A DNA stretch of 64,000 nt from NCBI RefSeq assembly GCF_947492815.1, contig NZ_CANLOB010000001.1, positions 186,001 to 250,000 on the forward strand, in the 5' to 3' direction. The notes beneath the pieces were generated by a model, which searched no databases, was not told where the DNA came from, and worked only from the letters and a program-made list of their open reading frames with translations. The position numbers and the translations under genes are program-made. Numbering within the stretch: the first letter of the stretch is position 1; every line of letters begins with the position of its first letter. Source of the DNA: an uncultured Dokdonia sp. Its GTDB lineage: Bacteria > Bacteroidota > Bacteroidia > Flavobacteriales > Flavobacteriaceae. Positions 33,701-41,612 of this stretch are shown here, piece by piece.

Positions 33701-35226
33701 AGAAAAATTTGACCTGCTGGTGCATCTGTCGTAAAACTTGTATTAGAACAGTTATCGTTTACAATAATTACTGGAAACGAAACCATCGCACTACACATAC
33801 CTGCATCTACATTTTCTGTAATATCTGCTACAGGAACGATAGTTGGATTTATAGTATCTACCACCGTTACTGTCGCTGTACAGGAGTCTGAATTTCCAGC
33901 TGCATCCATTACTGTTAATGTTACAGTATTTGCGCCTATATTCGAGCAATCAAACTCAAATTCACTTACGATTAGTGTCGTTATATTTACATCATCTGTC
34001 GAACCTCCATCTATATTTGCTCCAAAAAGCATTGCCTCACCATTTACATCTAATACAAGTGTAAAATCTTGACATACCGCTGTAGGAGGTGTTGTATCTG
34101 TATTTGAACTACAATTTAAACTAAAACTTGTCTGCGCATCAATATTTGTCCAGTTAGTATCACTATAAGCAACATCATCTACGGTAATACAAGATAAGTT
34201 AGGGTTGTTGTTAGCCAAAAAATCTGAATCCGTAATAGCAGTATTATTACCATTTGCCACATTTAGATCTTCAAGTTGAGTATTATTACTAACCACTATT
34301 CTTGACAGCATAGAATTTCCACTTACATCTAAGCTTGTTAGAGAAGTATTTACTCCAATAAATTCATTAAGTAGATTATTAGAGCTCAAATCCAATATTG
34401 CTATCTGAGTGTTAGCTATATTTAATTCAGTCAAAGCAATGTTAGCGCTTACATTTAAATTTGTAAGTAACGTTTCTGAGCAATTAAGAGAAGTCAATGA
34501 TGTAAATGCTTCGATACCTGTTAAATCTTGTATATTAAGAACTGTCAAAAATAGTTCTCCAGTAAACGATGCAGCCTCACTACACTCTATCTCATTGTTC
34601 CCATTAGTATTCACAATTGCAGATCCTAAAAGAAAGCTTTTAAAAATAGGGTCTGGTATATCTACAATACACGTAAATTCAGGACAACTCTCACTGTAAG
34701 ATGAACCTGTAGGAATCATCCAATCATTATTTGGTGTAAAACTAGGATCAATCTGTACACAAGTGACCAGAGTGCCTTGTACTTGAAACCTTGTCATATT
34801 CACATTATTACCGTTGGCCATATTTACAGCTGTAAGACTAGTAGTATGCCCTTTAAAATCGGTAAGTTGGGTGAGCATACTTAAGTCTAGCTCCCCAGAA
34901 ATATTTGTTTGTTCTAGTAATAATTGTGTGAGCTTTGTGTTTTGAGAAATATCTATATTCGATATAGGGTTAAAAAACGCTTGTAACGCTACAATTTCTG
35001 TAAAAGCTTCTATTCCTGTAAGATCTTGTATATTTTGATTTGCCACAGAAATAGTTCCAGTATAAGACGTGGCTTCGGTCATTTGTATTTCTCCATCGCC
35101 GTTTGTATTAATAGTTGTATTTGCTACTAATAGCGATTTAAAGGTAGCATCTGGTATGTTCACGTTTTGTGCATAACCATATAGATTAATGATTAGACAT
35201 ACTGCAAAAAGTAGTTTTGATTTCAT
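33673..35226 (-). CDS. N-terminal fragment: signal peptide, leucine-rich repeats, HYR domain
   Basis: A 517-residue ORF with signal peptide (LLFAVCLIINLYGYAQ). Two similar modules follow (each starting near VNIPDATFKSLLVANTTINT and VDIPDPIFKSFLLGSAIVNT), each with leucine-rich repeats such as LTGIEAFTEIVALQAF and LNVSANIALTELNIANTQI. Then come HYR-type domains with Cys pairs (VCQDFTLVLDVNGE, DAAGNSDSCTATVTVVD). The last 12 residues are out-of-frame. It lacks the sorting domain, so as it stands the product would be trapped in the periplasm. Confidence 0.8.
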   Translation of the reverse strand: MKSKLLFAVCLIINLYGYAQNVNIPDATFKSLLVANTTINTNGDGEIQMTEATSYTGTISVANQNIQDLTGIEAFTEIVALQAFFNPISNIDISQNTKLTQLLLEQTNISGELDLSMLTQLTDFKGHTTSLTAVNMANGNNVNMTRFQVQGTLVTCVQIDPSFTPNNDWMIPTGSSYSESCPEFTCIVDIPDPIFKSFLLGSAIVNTNGNNEIECSEAASFTGELFLTVLNIQDLTGIEAFTSLTSLNCSETLLTNLNVSANIALTELNIANTQIAILDLSSNNLLNEFIGVNTSLTSLDVSGNSMLSRIVVSNNTQLEDLNVANGNNTAITDSDFLANNNPNLSCITVDDVAYSDTNWTNIDAQTSFSLNCSSNTDTTPPTAVCQDFTLVLDVNGEAMLFGANIDGGSTDDVNITTLIVSEFEFDCSNIGANTVTLTVMDAAGNSDSCTATVTVVDTINPTIVPVADITENVDAGMCSAMVSFPVIIVNDNCSNTSFTTDAPAGQIFLWGPQWLLL

Positions 35227-35296
35227 AAGTTCTTTGTTTTTGTTAGTCTTTATTTATGGCTAAATAACATAGAGATCGACAGTCATTTTGGCCTCG

Positions 35297-35334
35297 GTTT
35301 CTGAATGTCAGTTTTGAATTTCTAAATTTTAAAA
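35297..35334 (-). promoter_or_regulatory. Shared upstream motif, copy 1 (before the T9SS leucine-rich gene)
   Basis: Read on plus: TTTCTGAATGTCAGTTTTG, then TCTAAATTTTAAAA. A similar ~38-base stretch lies at nearly the same distance upstream of the next secreted-protein gene. The CAGTT core recalls LytTR-type sites, and a LytTR regulator is encoded 1.5 kb away. Confidence 0.4.
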
Positions 35335-35360
35335 GAAGTAATAACTAGAGATACGTTTTT

Positions 35361-35407
35361 GACAAAACCGAAGTTTATGCTGCGTTTATCGAAGTACGAA
35401 AGCGTAC
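35361..35407. repeat. Composite repeat, copy A (palindrome half plus TTCGATAAAC tail)
   Basis: Read on the minus strand: GTACGCTTTCGT, then TTCGATAAAC, CATAAAC and a final TGTC. It aligns over its ~47 bases with a second copy upstream of marC. It lies just downstream of the terminator of the next gene. Confidence 0.65.
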
Positions 35408-35412
35408 AAAAA

Positions 35413-35437
35413 AATCCCACCATTAGCGTGTGGGATT
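35413..35437 (-). terminator. Rho-independent terminator after the secreted 327-residue protein gene
   Basis: Arms AATCCCAC / GTGGGATT with a nine-base loop. On the minus strand it is followed by a run of T. Confidence 0.75.
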
Positions 35438-35460
35438 CTTTGTAGATAAGGGTGAAAACT

Positions 35461-36444
35461 CTAGTTTATAGATACCGTATTACCGCATCCAGTATTTGAG
35501 CTATATACTTTGCGATTTGTAGAGCTATAATTATAACTACCCCCCGAAACGATTTCAGATTGTAGATAGCCATCCGTACTACAATCCCATCGTGCGGTTT
35601 CCCCTGGATTGATTTTAGTACCACGATTACGACTCCCTGAAGTCCCTACGTAAATAGTACGACCCATATTGTTTTTAAGAGTTACGATGTTATTATTTTC
35701 CATACGCTCCATACGTGCTTGGTGCTCTTTTAATTTTTTATACTCAGGTGTTTTTCTAATCGAGTCGTTATACTTTTTAATTTCTTCATCTCCTGCATTA
35801 CGTGCAGCTTTTATGGCAGCAATATCCATCTTATCTTTTGAGGTAAGCATGTAAGCATCTTGCTTTGCTTTCATAGCTGTTACATAGTCTGTAAATAGTT
35901 GTTCAATATTGACACTTTTTATGTATTTCTGCACAGAATTTTGCCCTGCATTTCCTAACTTCTTTTTCATTTTTGAGAGAAGACCGCCTTTCTTTTTCTT
36001 TCCTTTTTTGGTCTCGTCTTGATTGCTTTGTCCTTCTTTTTTCAATAGATATATTGCAGTCACATTTTCAAAAGCGGGTACGCCTTCATTAGGAATATTA
36101 TCAACTACAAAAATGACATTGTCTATCACCACATACCCATCATTGGTATAGGTGTGTTTCATATTCATAGCTAGCGGATAATGGTCCATTCTCCCATAAT
36201 CACTTAATTCTGTCTGGCCAATAGATCCCCAGTCTTCTGTTACGGGTTCTCCAGTAAATCCTACAGGGATCCCTCCTGCAGTACGCTGAATACTTACTTT
36301 TATGGCAGGCCTACTTCTGCCGCCACCAAATCCCTCGTAGACTGCATTTTCTCCATTTGCCTCCAAGGCTTCAAAAAATGATTGTTGTGCTTGTGTCATT
36401 GTGACAACGGCAAAAAGGATGAATAGTGTTAAGATATTTTTCAT
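35461..36444 (-). CDS. Secreted protein of unknown function
   Basis: A 327-residue secreted protein from the ATG at 36444, which gives signal peptide MKNILTLFILFAVVTMTQAQ; the track begins at an upstream GTG. The N-terminal half has a Gly/Arg-rich patch (EGFGGGRSRPAIKVS). A basic linker (KKGKKKKGGLLSKMKKKLGN) leads to a helical region with DKMDIAAIKAARNAG. The C-terminal ~90 residues are beta-rich and end in NTGCGNTVSIN, with two Cys. I recognise no family. It has its own terminator and an upstream motif shared with its T9SS neighbour. It lies next to the LytTR two-component genes. Confidence 0.7.
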   Translation of the reverse strand: MKNILTLFILFAVVTMTQAQQSFFEALEANGENAVYEGFGGGRSRPAIKVSIQRTAGGIPVGFTGEPVTEDWGSIGQTELSDYGRMDHYPLAMNMKHTYTNDGYVVIDNVIFVVDNIPNEGVPAFENVTAIYLLKKEGQSNQDETKKGKKKKGGLLSKMKKKLGNAGQNSVQKYIKSVNIEQLFTDYVTAMKAKQDAYMLTSKDKMDIAAIKAARNAGDEEIKKYNDSIRKTPEYKKLKEHQARMERMENNNIVTLKNNMGRTIYVGTSGSRNRGTKINPGETARWDCSTDGYLQSEIVSGGSYNYSSTNRKVYSSNTGCGNTVSIN

Positions 36445-36507
36445 GAGTATAATTTTAGTTAGTAACACTACAAATAACCTCCTCTTTGGTCTAAGTAATC
36501 CTTTCTA

Positions 36508-36546
36508 GTTTCTGAAAGTCGCAGTTGGGTTGCTAAACTTTTAAAA
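36508..36546 (-). promoter_or_regulatory. Shared upstream motif, copy 2 (before the secreted protein)
   Basis: TTTCTGAAAGTCGCAGTTG, then GCTAAACTTTTAAAA. It aligns with copy 1 upstream of the T9SS leucine-rich gene at a similar distance from the start codon. Confidence 0.42.
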
Positions 36547-36566
36547 TAAGTCCTTTTTTGAAGCCA

Positions 36567-36600
36567 TACGCTTTCGCGAAATCGAATACACGAGATTCAT
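36567..36600. repeat. Degenerate palindrome with ACGAGA tail, copy 1
   Basis: TACGCTTTCGCGAAATCGAA, then ACACGAGAT. The right arm is replaced, and the same replacement and tail recur near the end of the OlsF-like gene. Confidence 0.6.
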
Positions 36601-36639
36601 AACCAAACAAAAAACAAAGCGACAAAACGTAAAAAACCA

Positions 36640-36663
36640 AACCCCATTACATATAATGGGGCT
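36640..36663 (-). terminator. Terminator of the LytTR regulator operon
   Basis: Arms CCCCATTA / TAATGGGG with a four-base loop. On the minus strand it is followed by TTTGGTTTTTT, about 115 bases past the stop. Confidence 0.6.
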
Positions 36664-36730
36664 TGATCTTAGTATAATCTAATTTTAATGAGATATAATC
36701 ATACGATAAATTTCACATTAAAAAATAATA

Positions 36731-36774
36731 GTTAGCGCTAACAGTTTCTGAAACCTAATTTTCAGCTTTTAAAA
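36731..36774. promoter_or_regulatory. Palindrome GTTAGCGCTAAC plus shared motif, copy 3
   Basis: A perfect 12-base palindrome directly followed by CAGTTTCTGAAA and CTTTTAAAA, ending two bases from the LytTR gene stop codon. Candidate site for the neighbouring regulator. Confidence 0.35.
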
Positions 36775-36775
36775 C

Positions 36776-37522
36776 CTAAATATTACTTACTAACTCTAAA
36801 AATTCTTCTTTTTTGTCTTTGGATATCGAAACACTCTTTCCATTATCCATCAAAATATAACCTCCATCACTTTTTACATACTGTTGTATGAACGAAAGAT
36901 TAATAAGAAAGGAGCGGTGGGGTCTATAAAAAGTGGGTATTTTATCTAATATATCTACAAAATGACGTAGAGGTTTGCTTATGAGAATTTCTTCTTGAGT
37001 TGTGTTTATTTTTGTATACATTCCATCTGCTTCTAAAAGCATAATCTCTTCAAAAGGCACAAAACGAATCCCATTAGAAACTGGGAGTGCAATTTTTTTA
37101 AATTGCGCACTGTTTAATGTCTCTTTGAGTTCTTCAAGCTTTAAATTAATTCGGCTTTTACCTAGGTTTGTGATGGCTTTTTCAACAGCTATAGCAACAT
37201 TTTGAGATCTTAATGGTTTAAGTAAATAATCTACCGCAGATAGTTCAAAAGCTTGTATCGCATATTCACTATATGCTGTTGTAAATATAATCTCAAAATT
37301 AAAAGATTCTTTATCTATAAAATTTAAAATTTCTAGCCCTGAATGTTCTGGCATTTCTATATCAAGAAAAACCAATTGGGGTTCTTCTTCTTTGATTAAA
37401 GCAACACCACTTAATAAATCTTCAGCTTGGTATGTCTGCTTAATTTTTGGGCAGTTTTCTCTAAGAAGCACCTCTAAAAGTCTACGAGCTTTAGGCTCAT
37501 CATCTATCAGTATTGCTTTCAT
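36776..37522 (-). CDS. LytTR-family response regulator
   Basis: A 248-residue DNA-binding response regulator. The receiver domain is residues 1-118, with acidic residues near the start (ILIDDEP), the phospho-acceptor Asp in LVFLDIEMPEHSG, a Thr in IIFTTAYSEY and a Lys in YLLKPLRSQ. The LytTR domain, from ~145, contains LLEADGMYTKINTTQEE and FYRPHRSFLINLSFIQQY. It begins five bases after its sensor kinase gene, so the pair is an operon. Targets are probably envelope genes nearby; this is inference from the shared motifs. Confidence 0.95.
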   Translation of the reverse strand: MKAILIDDEPKARRLLEVLLRENCPKIKQTYQAEDLLSGVALIKEEEPQLVFLDIEMPEHSGLEILNFIDKESFNFEIIFTTAYSEYAIQAFELSAVDYLLKPLRSQNVAIAVEKAITNLGKSRINLKLEELKETLNSAQFKKIALPVSNGIRFVPFEEIMLLEADGMYTKINTTQEEILISKPLRHFVDILDKIPTFYRPHRSFLINLSFIQQYVKSDGGYILMDNGKSVSISKDKKEEFLELVSNI

Positions 37523-37527
37523 TGTGT

Positions 37528-40464
37528 TTATATTTTATAAGGTATTTCAATGGTTACTTCGGTCCCCAGAGCATTATCATTGGAATCTTTTAAATCTTTA
37601 ATGTGAACACCTACTTTATGTACTCGATTTAAGTTGATCAATTGAAGCCTATTATCTGTTGCTTTTGTAGCAAAAGAAGCATGTGCTGGATTACGACTAT
37701 TTTTTATCTCACCTGCCTTCTCCCGACCAATACCATTATCCATTACTTGACATTGTATTGTATTTTTAGTTTTTGAGTGTTGAAAAAGAATAGTAAGCTC
37801 TCGTTGGTTTTTTTTATGAAGAAGACCATGCTTAATAGCATTTTCTACATACGGTTGTACGAGCATTGTTGGAATCATAATCTCATGGGTATCTAAAGAA
37901 TTATCTACTGTTATAGAAAACATTAATTTATCTTCAAATCGCAGTTTTTCCAACTCTAAATACATTTGTAAACAGTCTATTTCTTCTCTAAGAGTTATAC
38001 TTCCTTTATTACTATGATTCAAATATTTACGCACAAGATCTGCAAATTTTCCTAGATAATCACTTGCTAGATCTTTTTGATTCAACACAATATACTCTTG
38101 AATAGAATTAAGTGCATTAAATATAAAATGAGGGTTCATTTGTGAGCGTAAATTCTCAAGCTTTAGGCTTGTAAGCCTATTATTCTGTTGTAGTTGTTTT
38201 ACTTCAATAAGTTGTAATCGTTTTCTTTTTGTAATAATACTACGCACATAAAAATATACAATTAATACTACAGATAACAGAGTTAACAAGATAAACCACC
38301 ATTGTTGCCAAAATGGCAATGCGATTACAAATGAAATATGTTGTAAAGGCGACACCTCATTATTGTATCTGTTTTTGGCTCTTAATTTAAGGTTATAGGT
38401 TCCATTTTTTAGATTTTTTAAATCAAGATAGTCTACTCCTTTGTCTAATGAGGTAAAAGGCTCAGCATTGAGTTTGTATTGATAAACGATATGCTCACTT
38501 GATTGAAAACTATTTGCTCTAAAGTCTAGACGTACACTATTTTGATCATGCGCTAATTTATAATTGGGTTTATAAACAGTATCCGTGTCAGCAATTTTAA
38601 TCGCTGTAAAGTAAAGTTCTGGTAAAGGTCTACTGTAAAATGTTTTTTCTTTATCTACACTAAAGATGCCTACATTACTGGCACAAACAATATGATCTTC
38701 AAAAACAATCATACCAGATATTTTATAGGAAGGTATACCGTCTCGTTTTGTGAGTGTCTTAATAGCGCCTGTAGTCCTATTAATAAGTTGTATGCCTTTA
38801 TTTGTGGCAATCCATAAGTTGTTCTCATCACTTGTAATGGCTACAATTTCATTAGCAACAAGATCATTATCTGTAGAGAAGTGCCTTATCACTTGATTAC
38901 CTCTTATACCGAATACACCATCTTTAAACGTAGAGATCCATATAATTCCATCTCTTGTTTGAGTGATTTGCTTACCTAAAATAGGAGCTCCATTGTATAA
39001 GATTTTGTGTGCTATTAGTTTCCTATCATATTGAATTAAGTTATCTATAGTTGCTATGTATGTGTTTTTTAGGGTTTTGTCATAGAAACCCGCATACGCT
39101 CTTTTTTTAGTGAGCGTATACGTAAAAGAGATTCTCTTTTCTAAATCATTTCTAGCCACAAAATAAGATTTACCCCCCCCTATAATAAGCAATGTATCTC
39201 TTCCTTTAATAACAAGGTCTTTTGCTCCAACTCCGTTAAGTCTAGATCCAAAAAATCCTGTTTTTAGATCCAACTCATAAGCATCAGTATCGTGGCTTAT
39301 GTATAATTTATGATAATATGCATTATAACTCAAAGAAGAGACTTTACTTCCAGAAGAAGACTTTAAGATTTTAATATCATTGTTGTATAGGTTATACAAA
39401 CCTATATCACCACGTACCGTCCCAAAGGCAAAAGTTTGCTCATCTATCTTTTCTAGCGTACTTACATTTGACACTGATTTTTGAATGTTATAATTTTCTA
39501 CATAAATATTTGTGATTATAAAGACTCCATTACGCAGTGTTGTTAACCAATAATTATTATCCTTATCTATCACTATTTTAGTAACAAATTCATTAGATAA
39601 ATACGTTTGTTCATATAAGAGTTCATTATTAGTCATTTTAAAAACATGAGCTCCTGTACTTGTTAAAAACCAAAGTTTATCATTAAGCTCGATCACACGA
39701 GTGATGAGGCATGATTTTAAAATTTCTGGAGTTCTGGTTTTATGAAGAGTATTACTTTTTCGCGAAAGCGTATAAAATATATTTTCTTTACTAATAGTAT
39801 GAAAAAAAAACAGCCTTTCACCCACTTGAAATATTGTTGTTTTCTTTGTAGGGATGGCATTTTTTGCGGTTAAATCTTCAAATAAGGCTGTTGCAGTCGC
39901 AACTCTTGTCTTTTCAAAATTAAAATCTAACTTAAAAATATCTTTCTCATCTTTAAATAAAATTCCGTCCGGCACCGAAAAAGGAGAGCCTATAACACTC
40001 TTCTCTTTTTGAGAAATCACTTTTTTAGAACCATCTGCTAGAGAAACTTTAATGATTTGCCCGTCTCCAAAAATAATGAGTGCTTTATTAATTATTTTAT
40101 AGTTTGCCAATGACCCTTTTAGATTGTCAGAGACATCGATAAACGTGTGAAGCTTATCATTTTCCACATAAAGAAACTGACCAGAAATATTAGTACACCA
40201 GATACGACCTTTCTCATCTTCAAATAGTTCAAAAACGGAGAGTCCTTTTTTTGAGGCATTACTGTAGCTTTTAAATTCTTTACCATCATATCTAAAAAGT
40301 CCTTTATCTGCCGCAAACCATATAAAACCATTACGATCTTCTAGCATATCATAAAACTCAATATCTGGCAATCCGTCTTTTTCTGTAAGATGTATATAAA
40401 CAGGACTCTGGCCAAAACTAAAACAAGAGCTAATAAAAAATAATATGAAAACAAGATTCTTCAA
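37528..40464 (-). CDS. LytS-type sensor kinase with two-component propeller and Y_Y_Y domain
   Basis: A 978-residue membrane sensor. The signal peptide (LVFILFFISSCFSFGQ) leads into a ~650-residue periplasmic propeller with reporter-type repeats (MLEDRNGFIWFAADKGLFRY, TRDGIIWISTFKDGVFG, SDENNLWIATNKGIQLI). A Y_Y_Y domain follows (~660-740), then one membrane helix (WFILLTLLSVVLIVYFYV) and a coiled linker. The His_kinase domain contains SQMNPHFIFNALNSIQEY with the phospho-His, and the ATPase has DNGIGREKAGEI. Such sensors in Bacteroidota read extracellular glycans or envelope state. A degenerate palindrome copy lies inside the propeller. Confidence 0.95.
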   Translation of the reverse strand: MKNLVFILFFISSCFSFGQSPVYIHLTEKDGLPDIEFYDMLEDRNGFIWFAADKGLFRYDGKEFKSYSNASKKGLSVFELFEDEKGRIWCTNISGQFLYVENDKLHTFIDVSDNLKGSLANYKIINKALIIFGDGQIIKVSLADGSKKVISQKEKSVIGSPFSVPDGILFKDEKDIFKLDFNFEKTRVATATALFEDLTAKNAIPTKKTTIFQVGERLFFFHTISKENIFYTLSRKSNTLHKTRTPEILKSCLITRVIELNDKLWFLTSTGAHVFKMTNNELLYEQTYLSNEFVTKIVIDKDNNYWLTTLRNGVFIITNIYVENYNIQKSVSNVSTLEKIDEQTFAFGTVRGDIGLYNLYNNDIKILKSSSGSKVSSLSYNAYYHKLYISHDTDAYELDLKTGFFGSRLNGVGAKDLVIKGRDTLLIIGGGKSYFVARNDLEKRISFTYTLTKKRAYAGFYDKTLKNTYIATIDNLIQYDRKLIAHKILYNGAPILGKQITQTRDGIIWISTFKDGVFGIRGNQVIRHFSTDNDLVANEIVAITSDENNLWIATNKGIQLINRTTGAIKTLTKRDGIPSYKISGMIVFEDHIVCASNVGIFSVDKEKTFYSRPLPELYFTAIKIADTDTVYKPNYKLAHDQNSVRLDFRANSFQSSEHIVYQYKLNAEPFTSLDKGVDYLDLKNLKNGTYNLKLRAKNRYNNEVSPLQHISFVIALPFWQQWWFILLTLLSVVLIVYFYVRSIITKRKRLQLIEVKQLQQNNRLTSLKLENLRSQMNPHFIFNALNSIQEYIVLNQKDLASDYLGKFADLVRKYLNHSNKGSITLREEIDCLQMYLELEKLRFEDKLMFSITVDNSLDTHEIMIPTMLVQPYVENAIKHGLLHKKNQRELTILFQHSKTKNTIQCQVMDNGIGREKAGEIKNSRNPAHASFATKATDNRLQLINLNRVHKVGVHIKDLKDSNDNALGTEVTIEIPYKI
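39757..39774. repeat. Degenerate palindrome inside the sensor kinase gene
   Basis: TTTTCGCGAAAGCGTATA: intact centre and right arm, eroded left arm. Read on the minus strand as YTLSRKS, the same frame as the CHAT gene copy. Confidence 0.65.
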
Positions 40465-40495
40465 TAAAACTTAAAAGGTGTTAGACACAGGCAAA

Positions 40496-41458
40496 TTAAT
40501 CTTTAAATTTTTGATCATAACCACTCATTTGTAAAAAGTGTAAAGGATTATCCATTTCTAATATATCAATAATAGCTTGTTGCTTATCTATAGCTTGCTC
40601 ATAGTACGATTTAGTAATTTGATATCCTATATAGTATCCAAGATCTGCAGGTTCTTCTTTTACAGTTGTAAAATTGTACAACCAGTTTTCATCAGAAACA
40701 TTACAAAGTTCATTTTTAAAAGAATTCCAAAGCGCTTCTTCATGTTGATCTCCATAGGATTTTGCGATGGTATTAATTTGACCGCCAGCAAGAAGTTCTC
40801 CTATAAAATCACACTGTCCTTCCTCTAGTGTATTCTTTAACAGTGAACATTTTACTGCATTGTCACTATACATTATTTTCTGTTGTGTGTGAACATACTC
40901 GTGTGCAATCATATTACGTATTTTCTGTTTCACACTAGTACCAGATGATAACACTTTTTTAAAAGCATCATTATCAATTTCGGAAAGATCGGTAGCATTT
41001 GTAGACGCTGCAATCTCTGAACCTATTAATAAGAAATCTTCAGAGATGGTTCCGCCTGTATTAAGCATTCCTATCGCAAAACAAATCCCTTTTTCTTCAA
41101 ATCTAGGGTATACATTTTTAAAAGCGGTAACAATACCTTCTAGCTCGGAAAGTATTTTGGAAATAGTAAGCGTATTTGCTCTAATAGATTGATAATATTT
41201 TGGATATGTAGCAATCACTTCTACAAACCCATCGGCAGTAAAATCTCTTACTTTTGCAAAATCTTTTAAACCTCTTGTCGCACGATCTAAATACAATCGC
41301 TGCATGGTCTGTATACTATCTGTATTGGTTTTACAGGTAGATAGCGCATCAAAAGCTTCCCAAAAATGGGTGATGTCTTTTGTTTGAACTGTTGTACTAT
41401 TTTGGGCTTGTAATGTTCCTAAATATATCAGAAAGAAAAAAAGAAAAAATCGTTTCAT
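40496..41458 (-). CDS. GldB-related / DUF2268-type predicted metalloprotease
   Basis: A 320-residue exported protein with signal peptide (FLFFFLIYLGTLQAQ). It has a zinc-protease motif in IAHEYVHTQQ, matching H-E-x-x-H. A downstream Glu-rich block, NTLEEGQCDFIGEL, is of the kind that supplies the third ligand. Overall it resembles GldB-related proteins of Flavobacteriia, though true GldB is a gliding lipoprotein and this one lacks a lipobox. It ends 31 bases before the sensor kinase gene and may be co-transcribed with the two-component pair. Confidence 0.78.
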   Translation of the reverse strand: MKRFFLFFFLIYLGTLQAQNSTTVQTKDITHFWEAFDALSTCKTNTDSIQTMQRLYLDRATRGLKDFAKVRDFTADGFVEVIATYPKYYQSIRANTLTISKILSELEGIVTAFKNVYPRFEEKGICFAIGMLNTGGTISEDFLLIGSEIAASTNATDLSEIDNDAFKKVLSSGTSVKQKIRNMIAHEYVHTQQKIMYSDNAVKCSLLKNTLEEGQCDFIGELLAGGQINTIAKSYGDQHEEALWNSFKNELCNVSDENWLYNFTTVKEEPADLGYYIGYQITKSYYEQAIDKQQAIIDILEMDNPLHFLQMSGYDQKFKD

Positions 41459-41612
41459 TGTGTTTAGAATAAAAGGTTCATCTGCTTAAAATGAATAATC
41501 ATTATATAAAAATAAGAGTATCCTACTCAAAACGATTTACAAACTGCTCAAAGCAGATTCATACTTGTTGAAATACGCCTTTGCATTTCTTAACTAAACA
41601 CATAAAATTTAA

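Larger units (their letters stand above)
33122..35226 (-). pseudogene. T9SS leucine-rich/HYR surface protein split by a one-base frameshift
   Basis: Two overlapping minus-strand ORFs are the two halves of one protein of about 700 residues. The upstream ORF ends ...DAPAGQIFLWGPQ and stops, in the middle of a HYR-type domain. Adding one T to the run of five T after GGTCAAA restores ...GQIFSVGTTVVTVIG, which reads directly into the downstream ORF and completes the domain. The result is signal peptide, leucine-rich repeats, HYR domains and a T9SS sorting domain. Possible causes are a real frameshift mutation, a phase-variable or slippery homopolymer, or an assembly error in the A/T run. Confidence 0.82.
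36445..36775. other. Regulatory-looking intergenic stretch without genes
   Basis: The only gene-free gap over 300 bases. It holds a shared CAGTT-type motif close to the secreted-protein gene, a degenerate palindrome with an ACGAGA tail, the terminator of the LytTR operon, a perfect 12-base palindrome GTTAGCGCTAAC and a third, shorter copy of the TTTCTGAAA motif. I see no plausible small ORF in it. Confidence 0.6.

Noticed and set aside
33709-33891. Cys-rich plus-strand ORF opposite the leucine-rich T9SS gene
   Set aside because: Shadow of the HYR-encoding strand; no ribosome start context and no recognisable peptide.
40496-41458. Calling the HEYVH protein GldB itself
   Set aside because: It lacks the lipobox and gliding-gene context; only a GldB-related/DUF2268-type assignment can be supported.
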